Positions 11,001-23,901 are shown, numbered from the stretch's first letter. The stretch is DNA of 64,000 nucleotides from Juglans regia (GCF_001411555.2 NC_049908.1:28496724-28560723), one strand, 5' to 3'. The notes: a model not told the origin generated them from the sequence alone. A program made the numbers and translations.

Positions 11001-14000
11001 GACAACAGAAGAACCAGGTACCTAATGAATAGAAACAAAAATGAGATCCCAACAGATCTTATGAAGGAAATATTCTTTAAGAAACCATTAACTAAAATAA
11101 AAGATATGATCTCAACCTTAGCTGCAGCAGATTCAATGGGTGACCTCAATGCTTCAAACGACGGGGCCTCAATTGCTCTAAAATATCTGAGACCAACAGC
11201 ATTTGCAAGTATCTTGAATCCATTGTCTGCTGTAGTAACTCCAAGGAGATTCCCTTCTTTATTGAACCTCAAGCGAGGAAGACTCTGAAACAATGGAAAT
11301 AAAGATGTAAAGGCACCATTTATAAAGCAGAGAGGTCTGAGAGAGAAATTAACCATGTAACACTGACCGAAAGTCCACCCTCTGCATCCATGCTGGTGAG
11401 AACAGTGGTATCATCCATATCCCAAAACTTAATCTGGCTATCTTCACCAGCAGCCAAAAAGTGGTTCTGTGTTGTGTCAAACTGCACAACACCCACTGAT
11501 TTCTTTTTAAACCCACTATAAGTTCGCTTTATTGCTCCTTCACTTTCATTCCATTCAACTAGATAAGAATCCCCATCTTTACTTGTGCCACAAGAGAACA
11601 GCCTGCCATGATTTTTGAGAAGACAAATTTAATGCAGAAATAAGAGATATACAATTACAATCTCCCATTTTTCACTCTGAATCATAAATTTGGTAAATCT
11701 TACCTGCTTCCATCAGCACTATAAAGCATTGTAGTACACCCGTGTCCAGGAGCATCATAGTCAACTCTAGAACCCACGTGATCATACAGCCAGGCCTTTA
11801 TTTTTCCATCAACAGCAGTTGAAAATATAAACTGCATTCACGAGTGCAACCTTAATGACAAGAGCATTTTCTTCATAGAGAATTCTAACATATGATGCCA
11901 CATATTTGATTTATGCATTGAAGGTATCATGATAAGCAAGGTGGTATTAGAGGTGGGATGGGGCACTAAAGAATGGGCATTGTCAGGGAAAGGTAAAGAA
12001 GCAGAATAATGGAGATGACAGGGTAATTGTAGTCTAATAAATGCTGTGGTAAAGCTTGAGACAGAAGGGTGGCAGCAGAGTGCTATCTGAAAAGGTTGGT
12101 TTGTCACCACAGTACAACTTTTAGTGCCTGTGTCACTGACGTAGAACAGCATAACAGAAAGTGTTAGGGTCGGGGGGAGGGGGTGTTATACCATAAAAAT
12201 TAAATGCAAATCCTACCCCACCCTGACAGATGCATAAAAAATTATGCTTGGTGGGAGTCTGACATCCGAGTGAGAGGTCAAACCAATCCCATTCATCCTG
12301 GTCTGATCCGAACGGATCTTGTTGAATGAATTGATCCATTGTTGTGACTTCAGCAGAGGGTCAACTTGACTGTAGTTACAGGGTGGTAGAATTGCAGTGG
12401 TAAGGGGTTACATGTGATAGTGTGATTGAGGTGCATGGTAGCAGTGGAGGCAGTTGTGTCATGAAGGTGGTGGCTGCAAAGAGAGCCATCATTGTGGTGG
12501 TTTTCATTGAGATCCATTAAGAGTATCAAATAGATAAGGTACATATTAAATTTTGATAGTTGTGCTCAACGGATATGACCCTACTTGATACACCGATCAA
12601 TTGATTTAGAAGCATCAACTATGGGCTAGAAGATACAATTATTGGGTGAAACCATAAAGGTAGTCATAATCAGATATTATCATGACTATTGTGGACTAAT
12701 TAATAAAAAGATTCAATTTTTTAATCAAAACGTGCTCTTAATTTACCTCAAGAATGCTTCATCAGCCTCAGTCATCAGTTAAAAACAGGTTCTTGCAAAG
12801 TACAGGTATTTTGGTGGTAAGAAAGCACTGAATGGGATTGAAAGATTCCTCAGATTTTAATCAAATATTGATGATTATTAAATACGTAGGTTGGCAAACC
12901 ATGAAGCTTTCTCCTTTTTCTAACATACCTGAATGTTCTCCTTGTGATGAGGACAGACAGAATATACTGGAGCCTCATGACCTTCAAAGTTGAATAGCTT
13001 TCTTCCTGTCAAATCCCACACCTGTTCCACTTCTTCCATTTAGAAAATGTGGAGATTTTTTTCACAAATCCCAACATATGATGAGAATAGTTCTCACCTT
13101 AATCAGCTTATCATCCCCACAGGACACAAGACATAGTTGTTTATTTGGAAGAGCAAAAGCCAAGTCATTCACACCTCCAGCATGGGCATCAATCTGAAAT
13201 GAGGAGGAACATGAGTCAAGCTACGCTTACAAATTTTCCTTGATAATAAAGCAGAAACAACATCACCTGACCTCTATATTTTGGCAAAGATCTTTTGATG
13301 CGGGATAAGCATACAAGTGAATCAAATGCCTGGTAAATGCAACTCCTGCAGCAAGAATACTAATAAAATACACAGACTAGCAACTTAAAAATGTTTGGTC
13401 AACCATTTTTGCACATACCCACAAATTTCTCATCTGGACTCCATGTAACTCGGCTGACAGATATTGACGCATCTTTGGCAAAGGAAGCCTGTACAAATTC
13501 TAAAATGTAAGAATCCAACATGAATTCATATTCTCAAGCATCATATGACAAGAATTAGAACAAAACCAAATAAAGTTGCCAGAACACCAGCATAGTTTCG
13601 TATTACATTTTCTTGAATTTTAGATTATATTAACTTCTCAAAGGAGGAGAACAAGAAATAAATACTAAGACAATGTATAATACACAAGCTATCACAAAAG
13701 GATGAGGCTAGAAACCTGAAATGCCAATGAGCAGGTTGGCGGATCCCATATCTTGAATGGCTTTGAAACCAACCTCTCACGCAACATGAGTTCCCAGAGA
13801 GTAATTTCACCATTACTAGAACCAACTGTTCAACAGACACTACAAGTAAGAAAAAATAAAAAAAATTGGTATGAACACAGCTACCATTTAACTGCAATAT
13901 TGGCTATAAAGATGAAGCTATACCAAGAAGTAATGTGTGACGAGAAGGATGAAAATCCATGCTTGTGACAGTGGATCCTTGGTGAATGGTCATGGCTACT

Positions 14001-17000
14001 GTTCTGGGCAGATCCTCCAGTGACCAATGAGCTTGCTGTCGCTGGGTTGGATATGTGACCTGAAATTGAAGCACAGGAAAGATATACCAAGATTAGCCAG
14101 TAAATACAGTTCAGTAGCAAAGATACAAGAGGCAAGATGAAATATTCCAACACAGACAGGAAAGAAAATACTTTCAATGGTACCTCTTCAACAGATTGAG
14201 CAGGAAGCAGTCGTTTCATTAATTGTTCATGATCATTACTCTGATAGTCCACCATTCCAGGTGTTCCTGGAGGTGTTCTAGGATGTTTCAAGATTGAAAC
14301 TGTTTACATTAAAAATAAAAAAAGAAGAAGAAGAAGATTATGCCACGCATGCTCATCTAGTGATAGAATTAAATAAGCAAGAATCAATTTGAGAACTCAT
14401 CATTCAACTCATATCAGGTTCAATCCTCTAGGTTGCATAAAGAATTAAATACCACTATCACCAGCTAAAGCAGAGTGAAACGTCACACCAAAATTTTCCA
14501 GGAGCCACCAAAATCACATAGTTTTGGGAGTAAAACTTAAAAGTGGTATAAAAAAACCACTTCCTCAATATAGTCAACATGTGACCAGAAATTACAAACT
14601 ACTGTCTGTGATATCCAGCACCTCTTCATCCATACTCTTACACCCTTTCCTACTTTTTTATTTCCCCACAAAAGGGAAAAAAGGAAGAGATTTCTAAAAA
14701 AGAGATTTCGAAAGGGGGTCGGACTACTTTAATCAAAAGTACACTTTTCAACCTTCCCACCTACTTTTTATCCTTATTCCCTGTACCGGCAAGTGTGGCG
14801 GGTAGACTTGAGAAGTTACAGAGACTTTCTGTGGGGGGGCTTGGGAGATGAGTTTAAATTCCACTTAGTTAAATGGGAGATGGTATGTCGGCCTATCTCC
14901 AATGGCGGTTTGGGTGTCAGAAATTTGAGAGTTTTTAATCGGGCTTTACTAGGCAAATGGTTGTGGAGATATACCAAGGAACCAGAGGCCTTATGGAAGA
15001 CTGTGATTGAAAGCAAATATGGTGATCTAGGGGAGGGGTGGTGTACCAGAGAAGTTAGAGGAACAGCGGGTAAGGGGTTATGGAAATACATTAGAAGAGG
15101 ATGGGAGGTTTTCCAGCGATACACTAGATTGCATTTGGGGACAAGTGTCAAGATCAGATTTTGGAAGGATGCATGGTGTAGTACCAGTGTTCTACTAGAT
15201 CTGTTTCCGTCTCTTTTCTTGATTGCAAGTAACAAAGATGCCACAGTGGCGGAGGTTATGGAAGTCTCAGTCTCATGTAGAAACATTCACTGGAACATCA
15301 ATTTCAATCGGGCGGCACAGGATTGGGAGATGGAAAGTTTTGTAGAATTTTATAGCCTCTTATATTCTGTTCGACCGAACATTCAGCAGGAAGATGAGTT
15401 GTGGTGGCATCCTGCAGGGAAAGGGGTTTTCTCAGCTCGCTCTTTCTATAAGGTTCTCACACAAGAGCCAGAGATATAGTTTCCTTGGAGAAAGCGGAAA
15501 GGGGTTTTCTCAGCTCGCTCTTTCTATAAGGTTCTCACACAAGAGCCAGAGATACAGTTTCCTTGGAGAAAGCTTTGGCGTCATAAGGCTCCTCTCAAAG
15601 CCTCTTTCTTTGTGTGGACAGCGTCTTTGGGTAAGATCCTCACTACGGATAATCTAAGAAAGATAAGGATAATTATTGCAGATTGGTGTTGTATGTGTAA
15701 AAGCGGGGGTGAGTCGGTAAATCATTTACTTTTACACTGTGAGATAGCTAAGGCTATTTGGGACGAGGTGTTTAAAAGGATGGATATGGCGTGGGTGATG
15801 CCGGAAACAGTTTTGGATGTATTGGCTTGCTGGAATTCTATCCATGGGGTGAGACAGATTAAAGCAGTGTGGAAGATGATCCCTATTTGTATTATGTGGT
15901 GTCTATGGCAGAAACGAAATGAGAGGACTTTTGAAGACAAAGAGAGATCTGTGGAGGAGCTAAAATTGTTATTTTTTAGAACTCTTTGTACTTGGGCCAT
16001 TGCTGTAGACTTAAATGGCATGGACCTTCATGAATTCCTAGTTTCCAACATGCCTACATAAACAGGGCATTTTCTTTGTATCATGTTACTTTGGTGATTT
16101 AATAAAGTCTTATTTTACTTATCAAAAAAAAAAATTTTTGACAATCATGAGGACAAATTTGAATCAGAAGATAAATGTTATCGGCACAACTTGGTAGAAG
16201 TTGCGTGTTCTTCAGATTCAAACTATGAAGCACTTAAATGCACATTTCAACTCAATGAAGTTATAACCTTGATTCTGTGGAACAGGTATGGATGATGCAG
16301 TAACAACAGCTGCTTGGACAGATGAAGAAGCGGAGGCATTGGCCATCCAACCTGCTAAAACATTAGCATTTGCAGCTGCGGCTGTCGGTGGAAAGGGCTG
16401 CACACATTAAAGGAAAAAAATCAACTAGTCAACAGAAGTAGTATTTTATCCTTAGTATGTGATATACAGAAAAGGGAAAAAAAACATATCAAATCTTCTG
16501 AGATGCTTAATATCATACACCATGAGCTCCAAGTGGGGTATAAGCAGCAGGCTTAGCAACTGCTGCAACTGGGAGATTGACAGGTGTTGGTGCAAGAGGA
16601 CCATTTGGAGGTGTACAATTATGGTCTGTGAATAAGGTTTTAATATCCGGGTTTGGCCTTGGGTTCTTGCATAGCTGATGCTGCCAGTTCAAACTACACA
16701 TAAAGCAGTCATCAGATATCAAGCAAACATTACTAAGCACAAAATCAGAATCAATAGGCCTACATATACGATAACTTAAAGCAAAAAGCAATTATCATCC
16801 TCCATATCCCCCCCCTCCAATTCCTATTTATTGCATGATATGAAATAGACAAAGAACGTGAATACAGATCTACTGGTTTTAAGAAGAGACTTTCATTGCA
16901 AAAACGTATGATTAGTACAAGTATTATGATAACAGCTACAGAAAATTCACCAATTCCTAATGAATAGGAACAAAAGCAAAATCAGGCTGAGCTTATGTTA

Positions 17001-20000
17001 AAAGATGACAGACTACTACAAGTTATCCCTACCAAGAAAAGTAAACTTAAATAAGAACAGGAAACAAGTAGGCAGCTTCTTGGGCATAAATGATTCACAC
17101 AGAACACACAGAACACAAAAACATGGTATAACAGCAAACTAAAGAGAATTGTGAACCTCAACTTGCTTGTCTCCCCGTTCTAAACCAGCCATACCTTTGG
17201 TTAATAAGAGTCCGCAGTCTTGATGACTTCAGAGTGGGGAAAACAAGCTTATCACGAAAGAGGGGATTTGCTTCTATGAGTTTTTTGAGCTCAATCAACA
17301 TTATGCTACGAGCTGTTTTGGTATCTCCATACTTGGACAGCTGCTCATTTTCCCTGGTAATTCAAACCCACAAAATTGGGGGGGGGAATCAAGTTTTAAC
17401 AGATAATATAAAGTCTTTGAGTTTGTTTCATTAACTGAAAATAATGCAAGCAGCACAATCATCATGGTTTCTGAACTCCTCAGAACTCTAGTTCTTTGAT
17501 TTTTCATTTTGCTTTCTTTTCTTTTCTTTTTTTTGGGGGGGGGGGGGGGGGGTATGCAGGGTAAGACATCTCTTGTGTTTGAGCATAAAGCCATGACCTG
17601 AAATTGGTGGGTAATCAGTAAATGTCCGTTTCTTTTCTCCAACCATCTGTTATTTTTAGTGATAACGTTATTATTCACCAACAAATTATTCAGTACAAAA
17701 TATAGATTTAGGTCACCATAGAATCTTTTGCAGGCTTCTCAATCTGGTCCTACAACCTGGAAAATAGGAGTGTAGGTAAAACCGCGCTTAAGTGCAAAGC
17801 GCAAAGTGCCAAGGCCAAAGCACTTCACTTGCCAAAAGTAGCGCATTTACAAAAGTGCTTTCTGCTGCTTTAAGCTCACTAAAAAAACTATAGTCGAAAT
17901 TGATACACACACGAGAATTGTATAACATACTATGATTATATTTTATTTTATTTTTTATTTTTTCGATAATTAATTATAATTACTTGATCACTTGATAGCC
18001 GTATTGCATAATACTTAACAAATTGAGTCCATAGATATTGCCATCTTTATTTTTGTATTCTAGAATATTTTGGAATTATGCATTAGTTAAAAAAAATTGG
18101 GTGCGCACTTGAAGTTTGCGCTTTGGGCCAAGCGCTTTCAACAACACTAAGCCCAACACCAACATGCACGCTTGTCATTTCTCAGGCACTCTGTATCATT
18201 ATTAGTTATATCCGTTGTCCTAGATTGCAATTATAACCATGGCATCGATACACCAAGTGCTTCTTGCATTACATGAAACAAAGAGTTGATGCTTCATTAA
18301 GTTTATGAAAAAACGTGGGAAAAGTAAAACAATGAGGTTAGAATTTTGTCTCATATGTTGCCTTTGTTTTTACAAAACCAAATATTCACCTCCACTAGGC
18401 CAACTTGTTTAACACAGTTCAATTAACCAAATATTTCTTTATTTCAATTCTGAATATTAAAAAAATAACAACAAAGCTCAACATTGCTTTCTTTCCTATT
18501 TCTTTTCCATTAATAATACAGGTCATAAATGGAAGTAGTTGATCAATATTACAAAGACAAATAAATTTTTTTACCATAAAGGTGTGAGAAATTACCTGAA
18601 ATTTCCAAGAATTAAAAGCTGAGTGATTTCTTTGTACAATTCTTCATTGAATGTTGAGAACACTTTCAAATCATTCACTAATATTTCAACAGCCTTTGCT
18701 TTGTCTTGCCTATAATATAATATAATGCACAAAGAGATGATAAAATAATACTTTCTGAGAAAAGACATCGAATTAGAAGATATCAACAAATATTGATCAA
18801 ATATATACCGATCAAGTGCTTCAAGATACTTCTGCTTCCTGATTTCAAAGAATATCTTCATGGAGTATCTGTTATCATCAACTTTTGTAAATCCTGATAA
18901 GTACTTTTCTACTTCTTCCCACTCACCAGACTGAACTTTCTCCTCAAAGTACTTCATGTTGAAGAAAAACCCAGAATCTTTCTCAAGTCTACAAAAACCA
19001 ACATTTTCTTATCAAGCAAAAGCAGCCCATCACATTATTACAAAGTCAAAAAGTTACTCTTTTTTTTAAAGGAAAGAATGTGAAAAGGAAAAAAAATGAA
19101 GTTTAAGATATCAGTATCTAAACCCAAATCAACAAATCCTTCACTCAGTCCATCTAACAAATTTAAATGGCATTGTTAAGCGGAGATTTTTCTTTCTATT
19201 TCTTCTTCATATACAAATTTACATGTTTTGCTTTCATTCCCAAAATTTGCATTGCCAAAAGCCAAGTAAAAAAGAGTTGGGGGACCTAGTCTTGCCGGAC
19301 CCAGTATTAAAAATTTGCAATGTCAAAACCAAATAAGACAAAACGTGCAATACCTCAAACTAATCATAGGAGGTTGGTGGTAGGGCTGACCAGTTGAGCA
19401 AAAATCCAAAAATTTTAGTACGAATTTGTCTCCACTCCAACTCCAACAAAACGGAGTCAGAGTCGGAGTCGGAGTCGGAGTTGGAGTCGGATTCTTTTTT
19501 AATTTTCAGTCGGAGTTGGAGTCGGTGGTGTAGCTAGACCGACTCCGACTCCGACTCCGATATTGTTCATATATTATAAAAATATGTATTTATTTATATA
19601 TTTATCATATACAGTAGTATAGTTATAGTTATATAATATTATAACTATGGCATATATAGTTAAATTCAATAATATACTAGTATGAGCTAATTATTATAAA
19701 ATAATATATTTATACCATAAAGAAAATAGACTAATAATAGTTTAGTATATGTAAACACCATAATGTTACAACCATACATAATCAAGTATATAAATAAGTT
19801 AGATACTAGTATTAAAATAAGTCTAGTAAAATAAGTTAATATCGCATAATACTAATTTATTAAAGTATATAACATGCAATTAGATGCTAGAAATAATACG
19901 TAATACTATAGTATGATAACATGTAATTAGAACTATAGTGCTATAAGTCTAGTATAAAAATAAGTTAGATATTAGTATAGAAGTAAATCAGCAGTGAATG

Positions 20001-21381
20001 ATTTAGTTTTAGTTTTTAATTCTTGGAAAAATTAAAATTTGAAAGTCCACGAAATGGGCTAAATATGAAGCTAAAAAAAATCCAAAAAAATCTCAAATCC
20101 GACTCCACTCCTAAAAGTCAGAGTTAGAGTTCGGATTTGAACTCCAACTAAGTCGGTGCTCACCCCTAGTGGGTGGATTGGATCCCACACTACCTGAAAT
20201 GAAAAGGTTCTTAAGATTAATAAAAAGAGTTCTAATTGTGACATTGACTAGTCATTTTTTAGTTTAAGCATAGAGGCATATTCTATACTAGGGTCTTTAT
20301 AAGTGGTATCAGAACTACTCCCGGTCATAATAGTGGGACTTGAGTTGTGTCAACTCTAACATAATGGCCAACAAAGATGTCAAGGATTTAAAAGAAGCAG
20401 ATTGTAACATCCCAGAATAAGTATAAGAGGGTGGTGCATGAGAACCCACATTGCCTAAAAGGAAGAAGTTCTTATGATATATAAAAATTCCAAGGAGCTC
20501 CAACTTGAAACGTTGACTAGTCTTGTGAAGTATAAAGTCCAGATGTAGTTTGGGTATTCCTAAGGTTATTCCAAATTGTATCAAAGCTAATCCTTAACAA
20601 TAGTGTGGGACTTGAATTGTGCCACTTACAATGAAATGGATTGACAACGACGTCAAGGATTTAGGGGGGAAGAGATTGTAATATCTCGAATTAAATATTA
20701 GGAGATGGTGAATAAAATCCCAAATTTCCTGGGAGGAAGAAATTCTTGAAATTTCTAATAATTCTTTTTTTTTTTTTTTTTTGTAAGTAAGAAATTTCTA
20801 ATAATTCTAAGGGATCCTAATAGTAACATTGGCCGATCCTTTCCTTTTAAGAGTATAAACTCAAATGTAGTTTGAACTTCCATTGAACCATTACGAAACT
20901 TCCAATTATATCACTCAATTAAACTGAAATTATTGTTTTTAGTAAAACAAATCAACCTAACACAAAAGTGTCCCTCCTTTTCTTTGCTTCCCTTTTCCCT
21001 TCAAAAATCAAACCCAGCCTGATTTTGAACTTCGAAAAAGGTTAGTACAGCATCGAATTCCATTCTCTATAGCCAAGAACCAGATAGAAGCAAATACAAA
21101 AATACCCCTTAGGCGAAATCAATACAGAAATGCAGTTCACCTATAGTCACCAAGTACAGTACATAAAACTGTGAAGAGACATATATACAAGCTTCAAAAT
21201 CACATTTTCCTTCACTTTTACAAAAGCCAATATAGATAACTAAATATACAAACAAAGCTCAGATTGGGAAACTTTCATTTCTCTTTCTTTCATCTCCCTC
21301 CATTTTGCTCCAAACCCAGACACGCACTAGCACATAAATACATAAAACAGTACGTACATAAACGCGTATTTGCATAAACAA

Positions 21382-21438
<57 letters not shown>

Positions 21439-21517
21439 TGTGCACAGCCTCCTTGAACTTCTCCTCCTCAAGGAATTGGAGTATAAGAAACACCAACTCC
21501 CTGCTCAAAGAAGACAT
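8076..21517 (-). CDS. TPR3: TOPLESS-related transcriptional corepressor (TPR3-type), 25 coding exons
   Basis: Complete Groucho/TLE-like corepressor that binds EAR-motif repressors and recruits histone deacetylase in the nucleus. Coding exons (minus): 21438-21517, 18809-18988, 18596-18709, 17195-17353, 16519-16693, 16268-16397, 14184-14299, 13924-14059, 13716-13825, 13419-13488, 13272-13345, 13098-13193, 12929-13021, 11704-11831, 11368-11602, 11117-11284, 10935-11021, 10373-10528, 10174-10284, 9876-10055, 9674-9802, 9488-9583, 8680-8862, 8424-8599, 8076-8289. They total 3396 nt, in frame, 1131 codons plus stop, equal to the family's usual length. The start gives [16 protein letters not shown] (LisH), then CTLH ([25 protein letters not shown]), the [20 protein letters not shown] block, a proline-rich linker, and two WD40 propellers ([38 protein letters not shown]). 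Linker [25 protein letters not shown] and the QTP-like C-terminus ([10 protein letters not shown]) favour TPR3 over TPL, TPR1 or TPR2. Confidence 0.95.
8970..9475 (+). mobile_element. Decayed 3' end of a LINE retrotransposon in TPR3 intron 22
   Basis: Plus-strand sequence inside the intron between 8862 and 9488, antisense to TPR3. A broken frame near 9240-9340 reads like the C-terminus of plant LINE reverse transcriptases ([12 protein letters not shown], compare [12 protein letters not shown] in the LINE at 14694). It ends in an AT-rich tail with CTTAATGAAATTTT. Several stops and frameshifts show it is dead. The 5' limit is approximate. Confidence 0.6.
11832..12928. other. TPR3 intron 13, expanded
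   Basis: At 1.1 kb this intron is much longer than its neighbours of about 80-200 bp. It contains minus-strand frames at 11838-12152, 12133-12339 and 12350-12544 with no recognisable domain and a G-rich stretch near 12171-12184. An old insertion is likely, but I could not find terminal repeats or a target duplication. Confidence 0.4.
14793..16061 (+). pseudogene. LINE reverse transcriptase C-terminal fragment (zf-RVT), broken
   Basis: Three overlapping plus-strand frames (14793-15479, 15394-15657, 15612-16061) represent one ancestral frame interrupted by a TAG in the first copy of the 78-bp repeat (GAGATATAG against GAGATACAG in the second copy). The last segment has the Cys/His zf-RVT pattern CxxC...HLLLHC. 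There is no catalytic palm motif because the 5' part is missing. Confidence 0.85.
15420..15575 (+). repeat. 78-bp tandem duplication inside the LINE
   Basis: Two adjacent copies at 15420-15497 and 15498-15575 differ by very few bases, including the T/C that makes TAG or CAG. The unit is 26 codons, so the duplication itself kept frame; the nonsense change is separate. Confidence 0.9.
17535..17552. repeat. Poly-G run (G18) in TPR3 intron 4
   Basis: Homopolymer preceded by a CTTTT-rich tract, in the intron upstream (gene-wise) of exon 4. The length is likely to be variable. Confidence 0.9.
19381..20168. mobile_element. Non-autonomous hAT-like DNA transposon in TPR3 intron 1
   Basis: A 788-bp AT-rich element with imperfect terminal inverted repeats: it starts TAGGGCTGACCA and ends with the complement of TAGGGGTGAGCA. 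It is bounded by a near-perfect 8-bp target duplication, GTTGGTGG at 19373-19380 and GTGGGTGG at 20169-20176. The 8-bp length and TAGGG-type ends fit hAT. Near the left end there is a GGAGTC hexamer array (about 19457-19520) facing its complement (about 19533-19560), able to fold back. There is no transposase frame. Confidence 0.75.
19446..19560. repeat. GGAGTC hexamer array with inverted partner
   Basis: Repeats of GGAGTC/GGAGTT run to about 19520 and are followed by the reverse complement CCGACT repeats, making a potential hairpin within the hAT-like element. Confidence 0.7.
20177..20930. repeat. Degenerate tandem repeat, about 3 units of 240-260 bp
   Basis: Three diverged units share, in order, a block like GGTGxATGAxATCCCACATTGCC, a GGAAGAAxTTCTT block, an ATTGACTAGTC block and a GTGGGACTTGAxTTGTG block followed by GACGTCAAGGATTTA. 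They fall near 20177, 20430 and 20700. The pattern suggests a decayed LTR/TRIM-like element or satellite; there is no coding sequence. Confidence 0.55.
21387..21434. repeat. (GA)24 microsatellite next to the TPR3 exon 1 splice donor
   Basis: A perfect dinucleotide run on the plus strand (CT on the gene strand). It begins three bases into intron 1, so the gene-strand donor reads CAG|GTGTCTCTCT. It forms a polypyrimidine tract at the wrong end of the intron and is likely to vary in length. Confidence 0.95.
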
Positions 21518-23320
21518 CCTACCCACTCAGAACCCCACGAAACAAAACCCAGAATCCCAGACCTCAAAAACCCAAACCACCACAAAAAGCTCCCCACGAG
21601 ACAGGACTCCAAATTCCCACAGAAATGACACACGAAACCAAACCCAAATCACAACACTTCCAGTTCCAATCCAAAATCACAAATGCTCAAACAACCTCAG
21701 AGTCTTCGAAAATTATGCTCGTTCCAAGGTTTCCACAGCAGGAATTACGAGGGTACTAGGGTTTCAGAGGCTGCGGATAAGAGGAGCCAGACAGACGGAG
21801 AGAAAAAAGGAAAAGGAAGAAGAAGGGACTCGGTCACGCTATCTTCGATGCGTTTGTACAGGGGTCCTGACTCCTATCTCTGTCTACTGACCTATCAGCG
21901 ATAAGTCACTGTCCATATCTGATAAGTTGAACTACTTATATTGCTTTAGTGATAAGGGAGCAAGAGACAGTGGCGGATTCGTAACCACGAATTCAAATCT
22001 AGTGAATATTCGCAACCCAAGTCCAGTCGTGTCGTAATTCGTACACTTTCTGGGCCCCACCCCGCACCACTTTCTTTTCCAACTGTCGCTTTCGCCTTTG
22101 TTTTCAGCTGGGTAACGATACCTTCCAACCGGTTTACTCCTCTTTACCCTCACGCTATATTTCAAATTTTTTATTATTTTATTATTTTTTTAATATTTTT
22201 AATCATTAAAATATATATAATTTTATTAATAATCACTTTTTTTAATCATTAAATAAATTTAAATTTAAAAAAAAAATTAATAATAAATGAGAATTAATCT
22301 TATCATTTTCTTTATTTTTCTCTTTTTCTAAAGAAAAATATTTATATACAATATTTTTTAGAATAATTTACATAATTATTTTTAAATGAGAGATATATCT
22401 TATAAAAATAATATTATTTTATAAAAATATTTTTATTTTATAATATTATTATGCAGTAAATATATTGTATATATATCTTTTTTAAATAGATATTGATAGC
22501 TTACACTTTTTATTATTCAGAATTTTTTTTCCATTTTGATGTTTGAATTTGAATTAAAAACTCCAGAACATATCTTCTTGCATAATATATAAAAAAATAA
22601 ATTCCATCATATAATGTAATCATGTAATTTAATTAAAAATATATTTAATATACAATAAGGTTATGTTTTAAGATTTTTAGTCCAAATTTAAATAGTAAAA
22701 TAAAAAAAAATTAATTAAATAATAAAATAATAATAAATGAAGTGTAAGAATATCATTACTTTTTTTAAAATTCTTCGCAATCTCATTCACACACTTGTGA
22801 TTTTCTCGTAGAAAGATACTCAAAAAGAAAATAAATCGGATTATATTAGTAGGAAACGAAAAAGAAAAAAATAATATTATATACAATCATATGTTATATA
22901 ATTATTGTATATTTTTAAGAAAAGTGCGATGATGATCTATTTTTGAAAAAGAAATTATCATATAAGTTTTATATTTATTTACTTTTTTAAAAAAATAATG
23001 AGTTTATGCAATTTATGCATTTTATAATTATAAATATAATTTTTCTTTACTTGTCTTATTTTTTCAAAAACAATGTGACCCAAGATTTATATATATTAAG
23101 ATTATATTTAATATTATTTAAATATATATAATTGAAATGATGTAATTAAAAATGATAAAATTAAAATAATATTTATGATTCATCTTTGAGTTTTATCATC
23201 TCAATTAATATGACGATGGATTTAAATTAAGAAGAAAAAAAAAAAAAAACAACCTCACGAAGTTTGGTAGTAAGTTTAACACTCATGATGTTATTTATGA
23301 CTTGCGAGCTGTTGAAGTTA

Positions 23321-23546
23321 GGTATATTTAGATATAGAAATGGTTTTATTTTATTTTATTTTATCTCATTTTATCGTTATAATTTTTTTAAATTTATACA
23401 TAAAATATAATAAACAATTTAATTTTTTCAAATCTTAAAATAATAATAATATTAAAAAATAATATTTTAATAATATTTTATTCAACTTTTAATTTTAATC
23501 TAAAACCATCTCATTTCATCTCATTTCACTATCTAAACAGACCTAT
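23321..23546 (-). mobile_element. MITE of the GTTTGGAT/TAA family, reverse orientation
   Basis: Contains the family core AAAATATAATAAACAATTTAA, the ATAATAATAATATTAAAA block and the end CATCTCATTTC..CTAAAC. It resembles the elements at 35409 and 38339, whose boundaries are established by the duplication. The edges here are approximate. Confidence 0.6.
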
Positions 23547-23556
23547 TAAACCTTAA

Positions 23557-23901
23557 GGTTACGTTTGGATGTTGAGTTTAGTTCAGCTGAGTTGAGTTAT
23601 TTATAAATACTAGTGAGTTGAATAATGTAAGGAGTTGTGTGTGATTCATCTAAACTGAGTTTAAAATATATTTAGATATTAAGATGAGTTTAGTACTTTT
23701 TATGAAAAATTAAAAAAGATTATGGATCTCACGTATAAAGATATTTTAAGTTAAAAAAAAAGTTGTGGGTCTCATGTGTAATAAAGTTTTGAGTTAGGAT
23801 GAATTTAATAATTTGAGAGTTGAGTGTTTAGATATTAGATTCAGTTTAAAGTTAAATTAAACTCAGCTGAGCTCAATTAAATTTGAGAATCAAACACAAT
23901 C
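23557..23901 (+). mobile_element. MITE family 2 (TIR GGTTACGTTTGGATGTTG), 345 bp, TAA-flanked
   Basis: Starts GGTTACGTTTGGATG and ends ATCAAACACAATC, with TAA on both sides (23554-23556 and 23902-23904). The interior has the CAGCTGAG palindromic motifs near each end. The 3-bp TAA target duplication and short TIR fit a Tourist/PIF-Harbinger MITE. Related copies are at about 27847 and 37813. Confidence 0.75.

Larger units (their letters stand above)
14694..16135 (+). mobile_element. 5'-truncated LINE (non-LTR) retrotransposon antisense in TPR3 intron 6
   Basis: Plus-strand remnant within the intron 14300-16267. Translating in pieces gives the C-terminal third of a plant LINE reverse transcriptase: [31 protein letters not shown], then after a 2-nt deletion [39 protein letters not shown], and a zf-RVT-like end with [19 protein letters not shown] and [14 protein letters not shown]. 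The reading frame stops at 16061 and a typical tail follows (AATAAAG, then TTACTTATC and A11 ending near 16134). A 78-bp direct duplication at 15420-15575 carries a TAG in its first copy. It cannot encode an active protein. No target duplication was found. Being antisense and intronic, it is removed by splicing. Confidence 0.88.

Noticed and set aside
17760..18150. GCGCTTAAGTGC-type sequence in TPR3 intron 3/4 region, possible transposon
   Set aside because: Both sides contain GCGC/GCACTT words, but I could not define terminal repeats or a target duplication.
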